Shown here one piece after another: positions 1-8,647 of a DNA stretch of 21,777 bases. Under the pieces are notes generated by a model. The model saw nothing but the letters and a program-made list of their open reading frames with translations. It was not told where the DNA came from and did no database searches. Position numbers and translations under genes: made by a program. The DNA comes from Proteobacteria bacterium UBA6920. Lineage in GTDB: Bacteria; Pseudomonadota; Gammaproteobacteria; SG8-11. The number at the start of each line of letters is the position of its first letter. Within the stretch, counting starts at the first letter, position 1. Location of the stretch: positions 1-21,777 of the forward strand of contig DKAS01000051.1 of assembly GCA_002448875.1 (NCBI GenBank), in the 5' to 3' direction.

Positions 1-1754
1 GCCTCTGAACCCACCCGGCCGACCATGCGACTGTAGGACTCGGCCAGGTTGGCGCTGCCATCGAGCATGGTTTCGACGGAACGTAATTGATCCAGCAACA
101 GGGCATTGCGGTTGTCGCTGACCCCGCCACTGTTGTACTCGACGGTAAAGTTGTCACCGGCGGCGAAATTACCCTGCAAGTGCACCTGATAACCCGGATC
201 GTAGCCGCCCGGCGTGGGAAAAATGTCCGCCCCCGTCGTCGGATTGTAGGCGATGCCGGTTTCCATGACCGCCATGCTGCCGGCGTCGACCAGCTCGTAA
301 CTGTTGGCGCTCAAGAATCTCACCAGCACCGGTGGCGACAGAGAGCCGGCAGTGGCAAACGCCGCATTTCCGGTATCGTTGACCCCGCTGATCGAGGCGT
401 TGCCATCCAATTGAAAACTGGAATGGTTAGTCCGTACCGGACTGGCTGCGGCGACCTGTTGCGGTTGGGTCAGCGCCAGGGAAAACTGACTGGCGGCGTT
501 GCGCAGCGGGCGAACGAGTATGGAGTCACCGTCGCTCATGGCGCCAGAAGCGATGCTGAAAGTCACGCCGTCCACTTCCTGGTTCGGCGCTGCCGCCCCG
601 AGGTTGGTTACTGTATCGTCGGCCAGGCGCCGCAGGCTGTAGTTGCCGCCGGAATAAGTCAGGACATAATCACTGTCGCTGAGCTGGCTGTAGTCGGTGA
701 TTTGCGCGCTCAGCTGTGCGTTGCCGGTGTTGTTGCGGTTGGCGAGGACTTCCGCAGAAGTGGCGGCCAGCGGCTCGAAGAAATCCCCGCCCAGGTTGTT
801 GTAGTAGTCCATGCCCAGGCGGTGTTGGTCGTTCACCATAGCGGTCAAACCGGCGGCGACGCGACCGATTTCATTTTGCGTGGTCATCAGCAGGCCGTTC
901 TTGAACTCCAGCAATCCGCCGAGCTGTCCACCGTTTACCTGCGCGGTGATATCAAACGACGCGGCTCCATCGGCGGTGTTATAGCTGATCATTTGCTCAC
1001 GGGCGTCGTAGGGATCCGGGTTTACGGCCAGATTAGCGGCGCTGCTGTTGATCACCAGCGTCTGGCCATTGCCGATGAAAACGCTGAGCGAACCATTGTC
1101 GGCGGCCAGGGTAGTGACGTGCACCAACTTCGACAGTTGCTCGACCATGGCCTCGCGCTGGTCCAGCAGATCGTTCGCCTGTCCGCTGCCCGCGTTGTTG
1201 CTCTGCATGATGCGCAGGTTGATATCGGCGATGGATTTGGCGTAAGAATTTATTTCTGAAACCACACTCTTGGTCTGTTCGCCGACTTGTCGGCGCATGT
1301 CGTCTAGTTGGGAATTCAACTGATGAAAGCGGTCGCCCAGTATGCTGGCCCGGGTCAGCACCATTTGCCGCGATGGCATGTCGGACGGGTTGTCCGCCAT
1401 ATCCTGCAGGGCACTGAAGAAATCCTGCATCGCCGGCGCCAGACTGCCGCTGGGATCGGCGACGATATCGCCGATGCGGCCGGTGAGGGTCTCCTGAATA
1501 TCGGTGAAGCCCACGGAAGAAGAGCGTGCCCAGATCTGCTGGGTGAGAAAAGCATCCTGCATGCGGGTGACGGCCAGGGAGTTGACGCCGTTACCGATAT
1601 AGCCGCCTTCGGTCGTCAAGGGAAAGCGGGTGGCGAACTCAACTACTTGGCGGCTGTAGCCCGGCGTCGCCACGTTGGCGATATTGTGGCTGGTGGTCGC
1701 AAGCGCACGCTGAAAGGCAAGCAGGCCCGATATAGCCGTATTCAGGGTCGACAT
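1..1754 (-). CDS. flgK: FlgK, flagellar hook-filament junction protein 1 (HAP1), 3' end missing
   Basis: FlgK is the first of two junction proteins that join the hook to the filament. It is exported by the flagellar type III system and assembled on the hook tip. The frame stays open from an ATG at 1754 to the window edge, so about 584 residues are visible and the C-terminus lies outside. The N-terminus shows the flagellar rod/hook/HAP signature (start MSTLNTAISGL, then SHNIANVATPGYSRQ at about residues 22-36), followed by the FlgK-typical coiled-coil D1 region with LTRASILGDRF and LLDQREAMVEQLSKL. A good ribosome binding site (GGAGGT, 7 bases before the ATG) supports the start. It lies 112 bases downstream of flgJ on the same strand. 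That gap holds two small hairpins, so flgK may be partly uncoupled from the rod/hook operon. Family assignment is secure from the N-terminal motif and gene order. Confidence 0.95.
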   Translation of the reverse strand, partial: MSTLNTAISGLLAFQRALATTSHNIANVATPGYSRQVVEFATRFPLTTEGGYIGNGVNSLAVTRMQDAFLTQQIWARSSSVGFTDIQETLTGRIGDIVADPSGSLAPAMQDFFSALQDMADNPSDMPSRQMVLTRASILGDRFHQLNSQLDDMRRQVGEQTKSVVSEINSYAKSIADINLRIMQSNNAGSGQANDLLDQREAMVEQLSKLVHVTTLAADNGSLSVFIGNGQTLVINSSAANLAVNPDPYDAREQMISYNTADGAASFDITAQVNGGQLGGLLEFKNGLLMTTQNEIGRVAAGLTAMVNDQHRLGMDYYNNLGGDFFEPLAATSAEVLANRNNTGNAQLSAQITDYSQLSDSDYVLTYSGGNYSLRRLADDTVTNLGAAAPNQEVDGVTFSIASGAMSDGDSILVRPLRNAASQFSLALTQPQQVAAASPVRTNHSSFQLDGNASISGVNDTGNAAFATAGSLSPPVLVRFLSANSYELVDAGSMAVMETGIAYNPTTGADIFPTPGGYDPGYQVHLQGNFAAGDNFTVEYNSGGVSDNRNALLLDQLRSVETMLDGSANLAESYSRMVGRVGSE

Positions 1755-1793
1755 GGGGATACCTCCAAGCGCTTTGTAAATTTTCGTTAAAAT

Positions 1794-1839
1794 CCCTGAA
1801 CACAGGGACTCCTGTTAGCAGGGATATCGTCCCGCTAAC
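1794..1839 (-). other. Paired hairpins in the flgJ-flgK gap
   Basis: Two adjacent inverted repeats fill the 112-base gap. One (1793-1808) is TCCCTG-N4-CAGGGA on the minus strand, followed by ATTTTAA, which resembles a weak attenuator. The other (1814-1839) pairs GTTAGC-GGGA with TCCC-TGCTAAC, with one bulged base. Neither has the long stem and U-tract of a strong terminator. They may tune transcription or RNA stability between flgJ and flgK; this role is inferred. No sigma-28 promoter with proper spacing was found in the gap. Confidence 0.45.
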
Positions 1840-1866
1840 GACGCGCAATCGCCCGTTTAACATTTC

Positions 1867-2325
1867 TCAATAAATATTTTGCAAATAGCTTTTGATTGAT
1901 TTGCTTGAATAATTCGCACCGGAATCGGTGCGGTTGGGGGAATCACCACCGGACTGCAGACGCGGCGCGCCGTCCTCGACATGGGCAGCAGCCGCGTCCG
2001 CGGCGACCAACGTCGACAATTGCCGTGCGATGGCCGGCGCCAGGCCGATGCCGCCCCGCGCAGTCAGCGACTGGGCGACTTTCTGATCAAACAACTGCTG
2101 GTAATACTTGCTGTCGTCATTGTCCAGGATGCCATCCGCCAGGGACGCCTGGCGCATACTCTGCAGCATCATCTGCAGGAACAGCGCCTCGAATTGGCGG
2201 GCCACGGCCTCCTGAGACTGAGGAGTCTGGGCACGCGCCTGGGCCTTCAAGTCGGCCGCTCCCCGGTCCGTCGCGTACAGGCTCCAGGCGGTACCGGGGT
2301 CAACATTTGGCAGGCTGCCGTCCAT
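1867..2325 (-). CDS. flgJ: FlgJ, rod-assembly/cap protein, short form without muramidase domain
   Basis: FlgJ caps the growing rod in the periplasm. The 152-residue protein contains the rod-binding (Rod-binding/PF10135-like) region: residues about 40-110 carry AVARQFEALFLQMMLQSMRQA and a YYQQLFDQKVAQSLTARGGIGLA segment, which is the family hallmark. The C-terminal glucosaminidase (GH73) domain found in the roughly 300-residue FlgJ of Salmonella, Vibrio and Pseudomonas is absent. After the rod domain there is only a short low-complexity tail rich in Ser, Asn and Gly. The ATG overlaps the flgI stop codon by one base (TGATG), so translation is probably coupled to flgI. A separate lytic enzyme must open the wall for the rod, and none is encoded here. 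Confidence 0.93.
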   Translation of the reverse strand: MDGSLPNVDPGTAWSLYATDRGAADLKAQARAQTPQSQEAVARQFEALFLQMMLQSMRQASLADGILDNDDSKYYQQLFDQKVAQSLTARGGIGLAPAIARQLSTLVAADAAAAHVEDGAPRLQSGGDSPNRTDSGANYSSKSIKSYLQNIY

Positions 2326-3428
2326 CAGATGATTATCAACTGCGCGCGCAGCGCTCCGGATTGCTTCAACGCCTCCAGAATGGCGATCAGGTCGCCGGGC
2401 GCGGCCCCTACCTGGTTGACCGCCTGCACAATATCATTCAGGGCGACACCGGGTTCGAACAGGAACATGCGACTGCCCGATTCCTGCACTTTGATATCCG
2501 AAGTAGCGGTCACCGTGGTGGCGCCCGCCGAGCGCGGCGCCGGCTGGCTCACCTCCTTGCTTTCCTTGATGGTGACGGTGAGACTGCCATGCGTCACCGC
2601 CGCCGGCGACACCTGCACGTGTTTGCCGATGACGATGGTGCCGGTACGCGAGTTGACGATGACCTTGGCTGCCTCTTCCCCCTGCTCCACCGGCAGATTT
2701 TCCACCACTGACATGAACGCTACCCGCTGCGCCACGTCCAGCGGCGCCTCCACCCGCACCGAGGCGCCATCGATGGCACTGGCGGTGCCGGGGCCGACAC
2801 TGTTATTGATCGCATCCACCATATGCAGGGCGGTGGTAAAATCCGCACGCCGCAGATTGAGAATAATGCTGCTGTTACTGGTAAAGGCGGTGGGCACCAT
2901 GCGTTCTACCGTGGCGCCACTGGCGATGCGGCCGACGCTGGGCACATTCAATGTTATTTTCGAGCCGTCGTTGCCCTGCACGCCGAAGCCCCCAACCACG
3001 ACATTGCCCTGAGCAATGGCGTAGATCTCGCCGTTGGCACCCTTCAAAGGCGTCATCAACAGGGTGCCGCCGCGCAAACTCTTGGCATTGCCGATGGAGG
3101 AAACGGTGACATCGATGAACTGTCCCGGTTTGGCAAAAGCCGGCAGGTCCGTGTGTACGGACACGGCGGCGACATTCTTCAATTGCGGATTGACACCGGG
3201 CGGTATGACTATACCGAACTGCGCCAGCATGCTTTTCATGCTTTGCACCGTAAATGGCGCCTGACTGGTCTGGTCGCCGGTGCCGTCCAGCCCCACCACC
3301 AGACCGTAGCCGACGAGCTGGTTGCTGCGCACCCCGGCCACATCGGCGATATCCTTGATCCGATCAGCCAAAGCTGAGTGCATGCCGACAACAAGTAGCA
3401 AAGCGATGCGCAGCAATTCGCGGCCCAT
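2325..3428 (-). CDS. flgI: FlgI, flagellar P-ring protein precursor
   Basis: FlgI forms the P ring, the periplasmic bushing around the rod in the peptidoglycan layer. The 367-residue product starts with a Sec signal peptide ([19 protein letters not shown], cleavage expected after about residue 21) and continues with the strongly conserved FlgI start [20 protein letters not shown] and [13 protein letters not shown]. The usual family length is about 365-370. A longer in-frame start at 3485 would run back into flgH and hide the signal peptide. I chose the ATG at 3428, which is preceded by GGGAG and lies 14 bases after the flgH stop. The C-terminus ends with the conserved [19 protein letters not shown]. 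Export is to the periplasm, where the chaperone FlgA (encoded at 9727-10452) assists ring assembly. Confidence 0.96.
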   Translation of the reverse strand: MGRELLRIALLLVVGMHSALADRIKDIADVAGVRSNQLVGYGLVVGLDGTGDQTSQAPFTVQSMKSMLAQFGIVIPPGVNPQLKNVAAVSVHTDLPAFAKPGQFIDVTVSSIGNAKSLRGGTLLMTPLKGANGEIYAIAQGNVVVGGFGVQGNDGSKITLNVPSVGRIASGATVERMVPTAFTSNSSIILNLRRADFTTALHMVDAINNSVGPGTASAIDGASVRVEAPLDVAQRVAFMSVVENLPVEQGEEAAKVIVNSRTGTIVIGKHVQVSPAAVTHGSLTVTIKESKEVSQPAPRSAGATTVTATSDIKVQESGSRMFLFEPGVALNDIVQAVNQVGAAPGDLIAILEALKQSGALRAQLIII

Positions 3429-3442
3429 ATTCGCTCTCCCGT

Positions 3443-4117
3443 TCAAAACGGCCACCAGCCGCTGTTGAAGAAACGCGATACCCAACCCATGGTATTGGCA
3501 TCGGATAGTGCACCTTCGCCGATATAGGCAATGCGCGCGTCCGCGATCTGGGTCGACATGACGGTATTGTCCGGCGTAACATCCGCTTCGCGAATGATGC
3601 CGGAGACCTGAACGCGTTCGCTGCCCTGATTCAGGGTAAGCAGCTTCTCACCACGAATCACCAGATTGCCGTTGGCCAGCACCTCGACGACACTCACACC
3701 TATGGTACCGGCGATGCTGTTGCTTTGCGTTGCGTCGCCGCCACCGGAAAAACTTCTGCTGGCATCGGCGGTGGCCGCGAGCACGTCGCGGCCGATATGG
3801 GTCACCGGTCCGCCGTAGAGACTGGGCGTGCCCAGATCCAGCTTGCTGTCCTTGGCTACGCTGGTATTGGCGCTCTTGCTGGCCTGGGTGCTTTCCGACA
3901 GCAGCACGGTTATGATGTCGCCCACCCGCCTGGCCTTGCGATCGTCGAACAGGGAAATGCCGTAGCCCACGCGATATATGGCGCCGTCCGCCACCGGCAG
4001 GGGTTCGCTGTAGGCGGGCCGGACGGCGGCATAGGCCGGATCCGGTTCCGCCGGAATCGTACTGCAGGCACTCTGCAACAGAATGGCCAATACCAGGAGA
4101 CAGTACGCGCTACGCAT
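3443..4117 (-). CDS. flgH: FlgH, flagellar L-ring lipoprotein
   Basis: FlgH forms the L ring in the outer membrane and completes the LP bushing with FlgI. The 224-residue precursor has a lipoprotein-type signal: a short basic start, a hydrophobic core and Cys18 in LLQSAC. The lipobox is slightly unusual because Gln rather than Leu sits at -3. Conserved FlgH segments follow: [22 protein letters not shown] (about residues 55-76), a stretch near [18 protein letters not shown], and the [24 protein letters not shown] region near the end. The protein ends [12 protein letters not shown], a typical FlgH C-terminus. A GGCGGAG ribosome binding site lies 6 bases before the ATG. It sits between flgG and flgI, as in most gammaproteobacteria. 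Confidence 0.96.
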   Translation of the reverse strand: MRSAYCLLVLAILLQSACSTIPAEPDPAYAAVRPAYSEPLPVADGAIYRVGYGISLFDDRKARRVGDIITVLLSESTQASKSANTSVAKDSKLDLGTPSLYGGPVTHIGRDVLAATADASRSFSGGGDATQSNSIAGTIGVSVVEVLANGNLVIRGEKLLTLNQGSERVQVSGIIREADVTPDNTVMSTQIADARIAYIGEGALSDANTMGWVSRFFNSGWWPF

Positions 4118-4130
4118 GCCGGGCTCCGCC

Positions 4131-4916
4131 TCAGGTATTATTGCTCAGATACTGCAGCATCTGATCGGTGGTGGTAATCGCCTTGGAATTCAATTCATAG
4201 GCGCGCTGGGTTTCGATCATGTTGACCAGTTCCTCCACCACATTGACATTGGAAGTTTCCAGCGCTCCCTGGCTCAAGCCGCCCAGACCGCCTGCACCCG
4301 GATTTCCGACCTGGGGTGAACCGCTGGCAGTGGTTTCCAGATACACGTTTTCACCATAGGACTCCAGGCCACTGGGATTGGTAAAATCCGCCAGTTGGAA
4401 ATTGCCGATTTGCACCGCCTGCACACTGCCGGGCACCGAGGCGGAAACCACACCGTCGTTGCCGATGGTAACGCTGCGGACATTGGCCGGAATACTGATC
4501 GCCGGTTGCAGCGGGTAGCCTTGAGCGGTCACCACTTGTCCCTGGGCGTCAAGCTGAAAACTACCGTCACGCGAGTAACCGATGTCTCCGGTGGGCAGCA
4601 GCACCTGGAAGAAACCACGACCTTTGATCGCCACATCCAACGTGTTGGAAGTCTGCACAATACTGCCTTGCGAGTGGATCTTCTCGGTGGCCACCGTACG
4701 CACCCCGGTGCCCATGCTCAACCCCGAGGGCAGTTGCGTATTTTGTGTCGTCAGCCCCCCCGCCTGCCGCACGTTCTGGTACAGCAGATCCTCGAAAGTC
4801 GCGCGTGCCTTCTTAAAACCGTTGGTGTTGACGTTGGCGATGTTGTTGGAAATCACCGCCATCTTGGTCTGCTGCGCGTCTAATCCGGTTTTTGCCACCC
4901 AGAGTGCTGTATACAT
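4131..4916 (-). CDS. flgG: FlgG, distal rod protein
   Basis: FlgG builds the distal rod that crosses the periplasm to the LP rings. The 261-residue product has the family length (about 260). The N-terminal rod signature reads [16 protein letters not shown] (about residues 24-39). The middle contains the flagellar basal-body D1 motif with [22 protein letters not shown], and the C-terminus has [20 protein letters not shown] followed by [14 protein letters not shown]. An AAGGTG ribosome binding site precedes the ATG. It lies 12 bases after flgF and 13 bases before flgH, within a single co-oriented run. Confidence 0.97.
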   Translation of the reverse strand: MYTALWVAKTGLDAQQTKMAVISNNIANVNTNGFKKARATFEDLLYQNVRQAGGLTTQNTQLPSGLSMGTGVRTVATEKIHSQGSIVQTSNTLDVAIKGRGFFQVLLPTGDIGYSRDGSFQLDAQGQVVTAQGYPLQPAISIPANVRSVTIGNDGVVSASVPGSVQAVQIGNFQLADFTNPSGLESYGENVYLETTASGSPQVGNPGAGGLGGLSQGALETSNVNVVEELVNMIETQRAYELNSKAITTTDQMLQYLSNNT

Positions 4917-4928
4917 GCTTTGTTCACC

Positions 4929-5669
4929 TTATCCCAGACGCATCATCTGCGTCGTTTGATTGTCGTTTTCCTCGGCTGCCGATATCGTCTTCATTTGAAA
5001 TTGAAACTGTCTGGCCAGGGTTATCATATTGATCAGGGCATCCACCGGATTGACGTTGCTGCTTTCCAGACTGCCGCTGCTCAGGGTGACCGTGGCATCC
5101 GCCGGGGCCTTGGCGCCATTGGCCAGGTGCATGAGTCCGTCCTCGCCTTTACTTAGTTCTGCCTTGTCCGGCTTGACTAGTTTCAGCCGGTCCAGCACCG
5201 CAAGGGTGCTGGCCGGCTGGCCCAATGCGACAATGGACAGGGTACCATCGGTGCCGATGCTGATGTTTTGCGCGGCCGGAATGACGATGGGGCCGTTTTC
5301 ACCCAGCATGGGACGGCCAGCGCCGTTGGTCAGCAGGCCGCCGGTACCGATGCGCAAATTGCCGTCGCGGCTGTAAGCTTCCTTGCCGTCTGGTGCCTGC
5401 ACCGCGAACCAGCCGTCACCGACGATGCCCGCGTCCAGATCTCGTCCCGTGGTATTCAAGGTGCCTGGCGACAAATCCGTCCCCGGACTGACTGCCATGC
5501 CGTAAACGCGTGACGCGTATCCCGGACCGTACACCGGCGCGCTGACGAATGACGCCAGATCAGCCTTGAAACCGCTGGTATTGGCGTTTGCCAGGTTCTG
5601 GGTGTTAACCTGCTGTGCCAGCATTGACTGCTTGGCGCCCGACATAGCTATATAAAGCATGCGATCCAT
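4929..5669 (-). CDS. flgF: FlgF, proximal rod protein
   Basis: FlgF is a proximal rod subunit exported through the flagellar type III apparatus. The 246-residue protein begins MDRMLYIAMSGAKQSMLAQQ, followed by TQNLANANTSGFKADL, the rod-protein N-terminal signature. In the middle it has GDGWFAVQAPDGKEAYSRDG, typical of FlgF/FlgG, and it ends with SNVNPVDALINMITLARQFQ. These features and the position between flgE and flgG identify it as FlgF rather than a second FlgG. The ribosome binding site is weak (CGGCGG about 8 bases upstream), and translation may depend on coupling to flgE, 15 bases upstream. Confidence 0.95.
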   Translation of the reverse strand: MDRMLYIAMSGAKQSMLAQQVNTQNLANANTSGFKADLASFVSAPVYGPGYASRVYGMAVSPGTDLSPGTLNTTGRDLDAGIVGDGWFAVQAPDGKEAYSRDGNLRIGTGGLLTNGAGRPMLGENGPIVIPAAQNISIGTDGTLSIVALGQPASTLAVLDRLKLVKPDKAELSKGEDGLMHLANGAKAPADATVTLSSGSLESSNVNPVDALINMITLARQFQFQMKTISAAEENDNQTTQMMRLG

Positions 5670-5684
5670 GGGTCAGCCGCCGGA

Positions 5685-6947
5685 TTAACGCATGTTAATG
5701 ATGGTCTGCGTCATCTGATCCTCGGTCGATATCGCCTGCGCATTCGCCTGATAGTTGCGCTGGGTGATAATCAACTTCACCAATTGCTCGGCGATATCGA
5801 CGTTGGACGATTCCAGCGAGCCGGCGTGAATCGCGCCGAATTTTCCGATCAGCGCTTCGCCGTAGGTGACATCGCCGGAGCCATAGGTGGCTCCCCAGGC
5901 ATTGTCACCCAGTTGCGCCAACCCCTGTGGATTGGGAAACGATGCCAGAGCAATCTTTCCCATGGTCATTTCCTGACCGTTGGAATAGCGGGCGGTGATG
6001 ACTCCAGTGTCGTCTATGGCAACACCGACGAAATTCCCCGTAGTGAACCCGTCCTGCGACAAGGTGTTGACCGCGAAGCTGCTTCCATACTGCGTACTTC
6101 CGGAAATGTCCAATTGCAAGGTCAGTTCGTTGGCACCGGTCGCCGCGTTGATCGTTGTCGTCGGATCATAGGTCACCGGCATGGGCGTAGACAGCAAACC
6201 ACTGGTGTCGAAATCGAGTTGAATCGGGGATACGCCGCCGGAAGTGAGCTGATCGGCGGGTGCGGTGCCGTCCACATAAGCGTAGACAAACCAGCGATTG
6301 GACGTAGCGGAATCCTTGACAAAGTAGTAATTAATATTGTGCTGAATACCCAAAGAGTCGTAGCCGATTACCGATGTCGATTGATTATACGAATTTGCCA
6401 CATTGGGATCGAAAACAAGAGGCGCGCCCGGGAATCCGGGATAGTTTTCCGCCGCGTTCAGATTGACACCCATGGTTACCATGGTGCTTGCCTGCGGAGC
6501 GCCGGTGCTCGTAGTCAGCTGCAGATCGCCCATATTGCCGATACTGAAGTTTCCGGCGGCGTCCGGCATGTATCCCTGCAGACGCGCCTGAGAAGAGTTG
6601 ACTAGATAACCATCACGATCTACGCCCATCACCCCTGATCGGGTATACAGATAAGTTCCCGCGGTATCGCGTACCACGAAAAATCCCTCTCCTTCCACCG
6701 CAAGGTCGAGGGCGCGGCCGGTATATTCTATGTTTCCTTGATTAAACTGCTGCGATGTGTTGTCAACGGTAACACCAGTTCCCGGCGAGTTGTTGCTCGT
6801 GTCGGCGAACGCCGAGGCGTAGATGTCAGCGAATTCCGTGCGTGAGGTCTTGAATCCAGTGGTATCCGCATTGGCAATGTTGTTACTGATGACATCCAGT
6901 TCTGCCTGGGTGGCGCCGAGTCCGCTTAACGAAGTCTTGAAAGTCAT
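5685..6947 (-). CDS. flgE: FlgE, flagellar hook protein
   Basis: FlgE is the hook subunit, the flexible joint outside the cell. The 420-residue product matches the usual 400-450 range. The N-terminus reads MTFKTSLSGLGATQAELDV followed by ISNNIANADTTGFKTSR. D1 contains GRALDLAVEGEGFFVVRDT. A central, less conserved domain (about residues 150-330) is rich in Ser, Thr, Asn and Gly, as in surface-exposed hook domains. The C-terminus has SNVDIAEQLVKLIITQRNYQ and then ANAQAISTEDQM. AGGAG lies 9 bases before the ATG. It follows flgD (28-base gap), the hook cap gene needed for FlgE polymerisation. Confidence 0.97.
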   Translation of the reverse strand: MTFKTSLSGLGATQAELDVISNNIANADTTGFKTSRTEFADIYASAFADTSNNSPGTGVTVDNTSQQFNQGNIEYTGRALDLAVEGEGFFVVRDTAGTYLYTRSGVMGVDRDGYLVNSSQARLQGYMPDAAGNFSIGNMGDLQLTTSTGAPQASTMVTMGVNLNAAENYPGFPGAPLVFDPNVANSYNQSTSVIGYDSLGIQHNINYYFVKDSATSNRWFVYAYVDGTAPADQLTSGGVSPIQLDFDTSGLLSTPMPVTYDPTTTINAATGANELTLQLDISGSTQYGSSFAVNTLSQDGFTTGNFVGVAIDDTGVITARYSNGQEMTMGKIALASFPNPQGLAQLGDNAWGATYGSGDVTYGEALIGKFGAIHAGSLESSNVDIAEQLVKLIITQRNYQANAQAISTEDQMTQTIINMR

Positions 6948-6975
6948 ATCGACAAACTCCTGTGGTATTGCCTGA

Positions 6976-7656
6976 CTAAATTATTTCCCTGACCTGGCTG
7001 AAAGCAACCGGACCCAGGTCCTGCAAATTCAACACGGTCTCACTGCCATTGCGCCCGGGGATCACGCTGTTGACGGCGGCGCTGACGGTGGTGGTCAGCT
7101 GGTACTGGTTGTCGCCGTTGCCGGCCATGGCGTTGACGGTATACCTGCCCGCAGGCAGAATATTTCCCCTGTCGTCCAGCCCGTCCCAGGCAGCGGTGAC
7201 ATCGCCGGCGGCCTGCGATCCGAGCTGAATTTTTCGCACCACCCCGCCTTGAGCATCGCTGACGCTGATGGTTACATTGTCAGTCGCCGCGCCGAGATTA
7301 ATGCGTATATTTGCCGCCTCGGCGCCATCCCAGGAAATCTGGTTGGAATCCACCAGCACCTTGCGGCCGACCATGCTTGCCGCCTGTAATGCCTGCTGCG
7401 ATGACATCGAACTGGCAAACGCCGCGAAGGATTGCTGCAAATCGCTGATCCCGTTGGCGGAGGTGAATTGCGCGATCTGGCCGAGAAACTCGCCGTTGGT
7501 CATCGGCTCCATCGGATTCTGATTTTTCAGCTGCGCCAGCATCAATGTCATGAAAGCGTCCTTGCCCAGGGCGCTGCCGGACTGGGTATTCTGGTTGCTG
7601 TCCGGCAGTTGCAATCCCTGCAGTACACCGTCGGGTATTTTGCTGATATCACTCAT
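6976..7656 (-). CDS. flgD: FlgD, hook-capping (scaffold) protein
   Basis: FlgD caps the growing hook so that FlgE can polymerise. It leaves when the hook is complete. The 226-residue product shows the conserved N-terminal block LGKDAFMTLMLAQLKNQNPM followed by EPMTNGEFLGQIAQFTSANGI (about residues 27-70), and the C-terminal FlgD Ig-like/TUDOR region with AAWDGLDDRGNILPAGRY and a beta-rich end. The upstream GAGGGG is 11 bases from the ATG, a little far. It lies 15 bases after flgC. Identity follows from the conserved N-block plus position before flgE. Confidence 0.96.
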   Translation of the reverse strand: MSDISKIPDGVLQGLQLPDSNQNTQSGSALGKDAFMTLMLAQLKNQNPMEPMTNGEFLGQIAQFTSANGISDLQQSFAAFASSMSSQQALQAASMVGRKVLVDSNQISWDGAEAANIRINLGAATDNVTISVSDAQGGVVRKIQLGSQAAGDVTAAWDGLDDRGNILPAGRYTVNAMAGNGDNQYQLTTTVSAAVNSVIPGRNGSETVLNLQDLGPVAFSQVREII

Positions 7657-7671
7657 TGGCGATCATTCCCC

Positions 7672-8085
7672 TCATTCACCCAGGCGCAACAGCGCGCTGA
7701 TCATTTGCTTGGTGCTGTTCAATACCTCGACATCGGTCTGATAACTGCGCGAGGCGGAAATCATATTGGTCATTTCCTCGACGATGTTGACATTCGGCAG
7801 GTAAACATAGCCCTGGGCATTGGCCAGCGGATTGCCTGGTTCGTATTTCTGCTCCAGTGTGCCGCCTTTTTCGACGATGCCGCTGACGGTGACGCCCTGC
7901 TGCGAATCCTCGGTCATCAGATCGCTGAGCATGGCAGCGAATACTGGTTGCCGGGCGCGGTAGGTCGCCTGCGGATCACCGTTAACGCTGTCGGCGTTGG
8001 CCAGGTTGCTGGCAGTAACGTTCATGCGTACTGCCTGGGCGCGCATCGCCGAACCGATAATCGCGAAATTCGTCAGTAGTGACAT
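7672..8085 (-). CDS. flgC: FlgC, proximal rod protein
   Basis: FlgC is a proximal rod subunit. The 137-residue protein has the usual family length. The N-terminus contains RMNVTASNLANADSVNGDP, where the SNLAN motif is followed by a NGDPQATYRARQPVFAAML stretch typical of FlgC. The C-terminus reads YLPNVNIVEEMTNMISASRS and then YQTDVEVLNSTKQM, which is diagnostic. A strong AGGAG site lies 7 bases before the ATG and sits inside the end of flgB, whose stop codon is only 2 bases upstream, so the two are translationally coupled. Confidence 0.97.
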   Translation of the reverse strand: MSLLTNFAIIGSAMRAQAVRMNVTASNLANADSVNGDPQATYRARQPVFAAMLSDLMTEDSQQGVTVSGIVEKGGTLEQKYEPGNPLANAQGYVYLPNVNIVEEMTNMISASRSYQTDVEVLNSTKQMISALLRLGE

Positions 8086-8087
8086 GT

Positions 8088-8486
8088 TTATTCTCCTCGA
8101 ATCGCCGCCATCAGCGTATGAATGCGGCCGTTGAGAAAGACGTAGCTGGCTTGAAACGACAAAGAATTTTGCAGGAATTCGCTTTTTTCCATCTGCGCAT
8201 CCACGGTATTACCGTCGACCGCGCCTTGCAGCGGCTGCCGGTACATCAGCTCCGCATCCAGGGCGCCCGCGTCGGCGGGCATATGCGCCGCCTGGGTCAT
8301 GGTCAGAGCGGGCGCAGCGGCGGAACCCATGGCATCAGCCAGCAGCGCCTGAAAGTCCATGTCTCTGGCCTGAAATCCGGGGGTATCGGCATTGGCCAGG
8401 TTATTCGCCAGCACCTGTGAACGCTGTGCCTTGAGCAACAGCGCCTGTTCATGGATTCCGAATACGGAATTTGAATCGAATAGCAT
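8088..8486 (-). CDS. flgB: FlgB, proximal rod protein, first gene of the rod/hook operon
   Basis: FlgB is a proximal rod protein thought to be the first axial subunit above the MS ring. The chosen ATG (8486) gives 132 residues beginning MLFDSNSVFGIHEQALLLKA. A second ATG two codons upstream (8492) directly abuts the GGAAAG ribosome binding site, whereas 8486 lies 6 bases after it. I therefore prefer 8486. Motifs: SQVLANNLANADTPGFQARD (rod signature), MYRQPLQGAVDGNTVD (FlgB hallmark) and a C-terminal SLSFQASYVFLNGRI. It is the first gene after a sigma-54 promoter whose predicted start site is about 22 bases upstream. Confidence 0.96.
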   Translation of the reverse strand: MLFDSNSVFGIHEQALLLKAQRSQVLANNLANADTPGFQARDMDFQALLADAMGSAAAPALTMTQAAHMPADAGALDAELMYRQPLQGAVDGNTVDAQMEKSEFLQNSLSFQASYVFLNGRIHTLMAAIRGE

Positions 8487-8500
8487 GCGCATCTTTCCTG

Positions 8501-8517
8501 TGTCGGATATACCGACA
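8501..8517. repeat. Dyad TGTCGG-N5-CCGACA over the flgB transcription start
   Basis: A perfect 6-bp inverted repeat (TGTCGGATATACCGACA) lies between the sigma-54 promoter and the flgB ribosome binding site. With the -12 element at 8520, transcription should start near 8508, inside this dyad. It could be an operator or a short 5' hairpin in the leader. The sequence shows only the symmetry; the function is inferred. Confidence 0.5.
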
Positions 8518-8518
8518 T

Positions 8519-8534
8519 AGCAAGCTGCGTACCA
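8519..8534 (-). promoter_or_regulatory. Sigma-54 (RpoN) promoter of the flgB operon
   Basis: Read on the minus strand the site is TGGTACGCAGCTTGCT. It matches the consensus TGGCACG-N4-TTGCW at all but one position, with the invariant GG and GC doublets 10 bases apart. The expected start site is about 8508, 22 bases before the flgB ATG. Class II rod/hook operons of Pseudomonas- and Vibrio-like gammaproteobacteria are driven by RpoN with FleQ/FlrC-type activators. The activator binding sites are not evident here. Confidence 0.88.
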
Positions 8535-8647
8535 GATTTAGTTCCTGTGATATTTCAATGAGTTAAAGCAGTCTACAGCGTTGTTGCGCGGCACCGCGGC
8601 AAGTTCTTTCCGGCCGAGCGGCAAATAATTTCAGTGCGGCAGGGGAG

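Noticed and set aside
87..1259. 390-codon plus-strand open frame
   Set aside because: It is antisense to flgK, which has clear HAP1 motifs throughout. The plus-strand product has no recognisable domain and arises from the GC-biased codons of flgK.
1755..1866. Sigma-28 promoter for flgK
   Set aside because: TAAA and GACGATAT elements are present on the minus strand, but they are about 24 bases apart, far from the required 15-16.
1896..3377. Several long plus-strand frames opposite flgJ and flgI
   Set aside because: They overlap one another and the well-supported flgJ and flgI genes. Their translations are low-complexity and Arg/Pro/Ala-rich, without family motifs.
8575..8610. Terminator hairpin after cheV
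   Set aside because: A short GC stem (CGCGG/CCGCG) exists, but its loop is too small and no T-tract follows.
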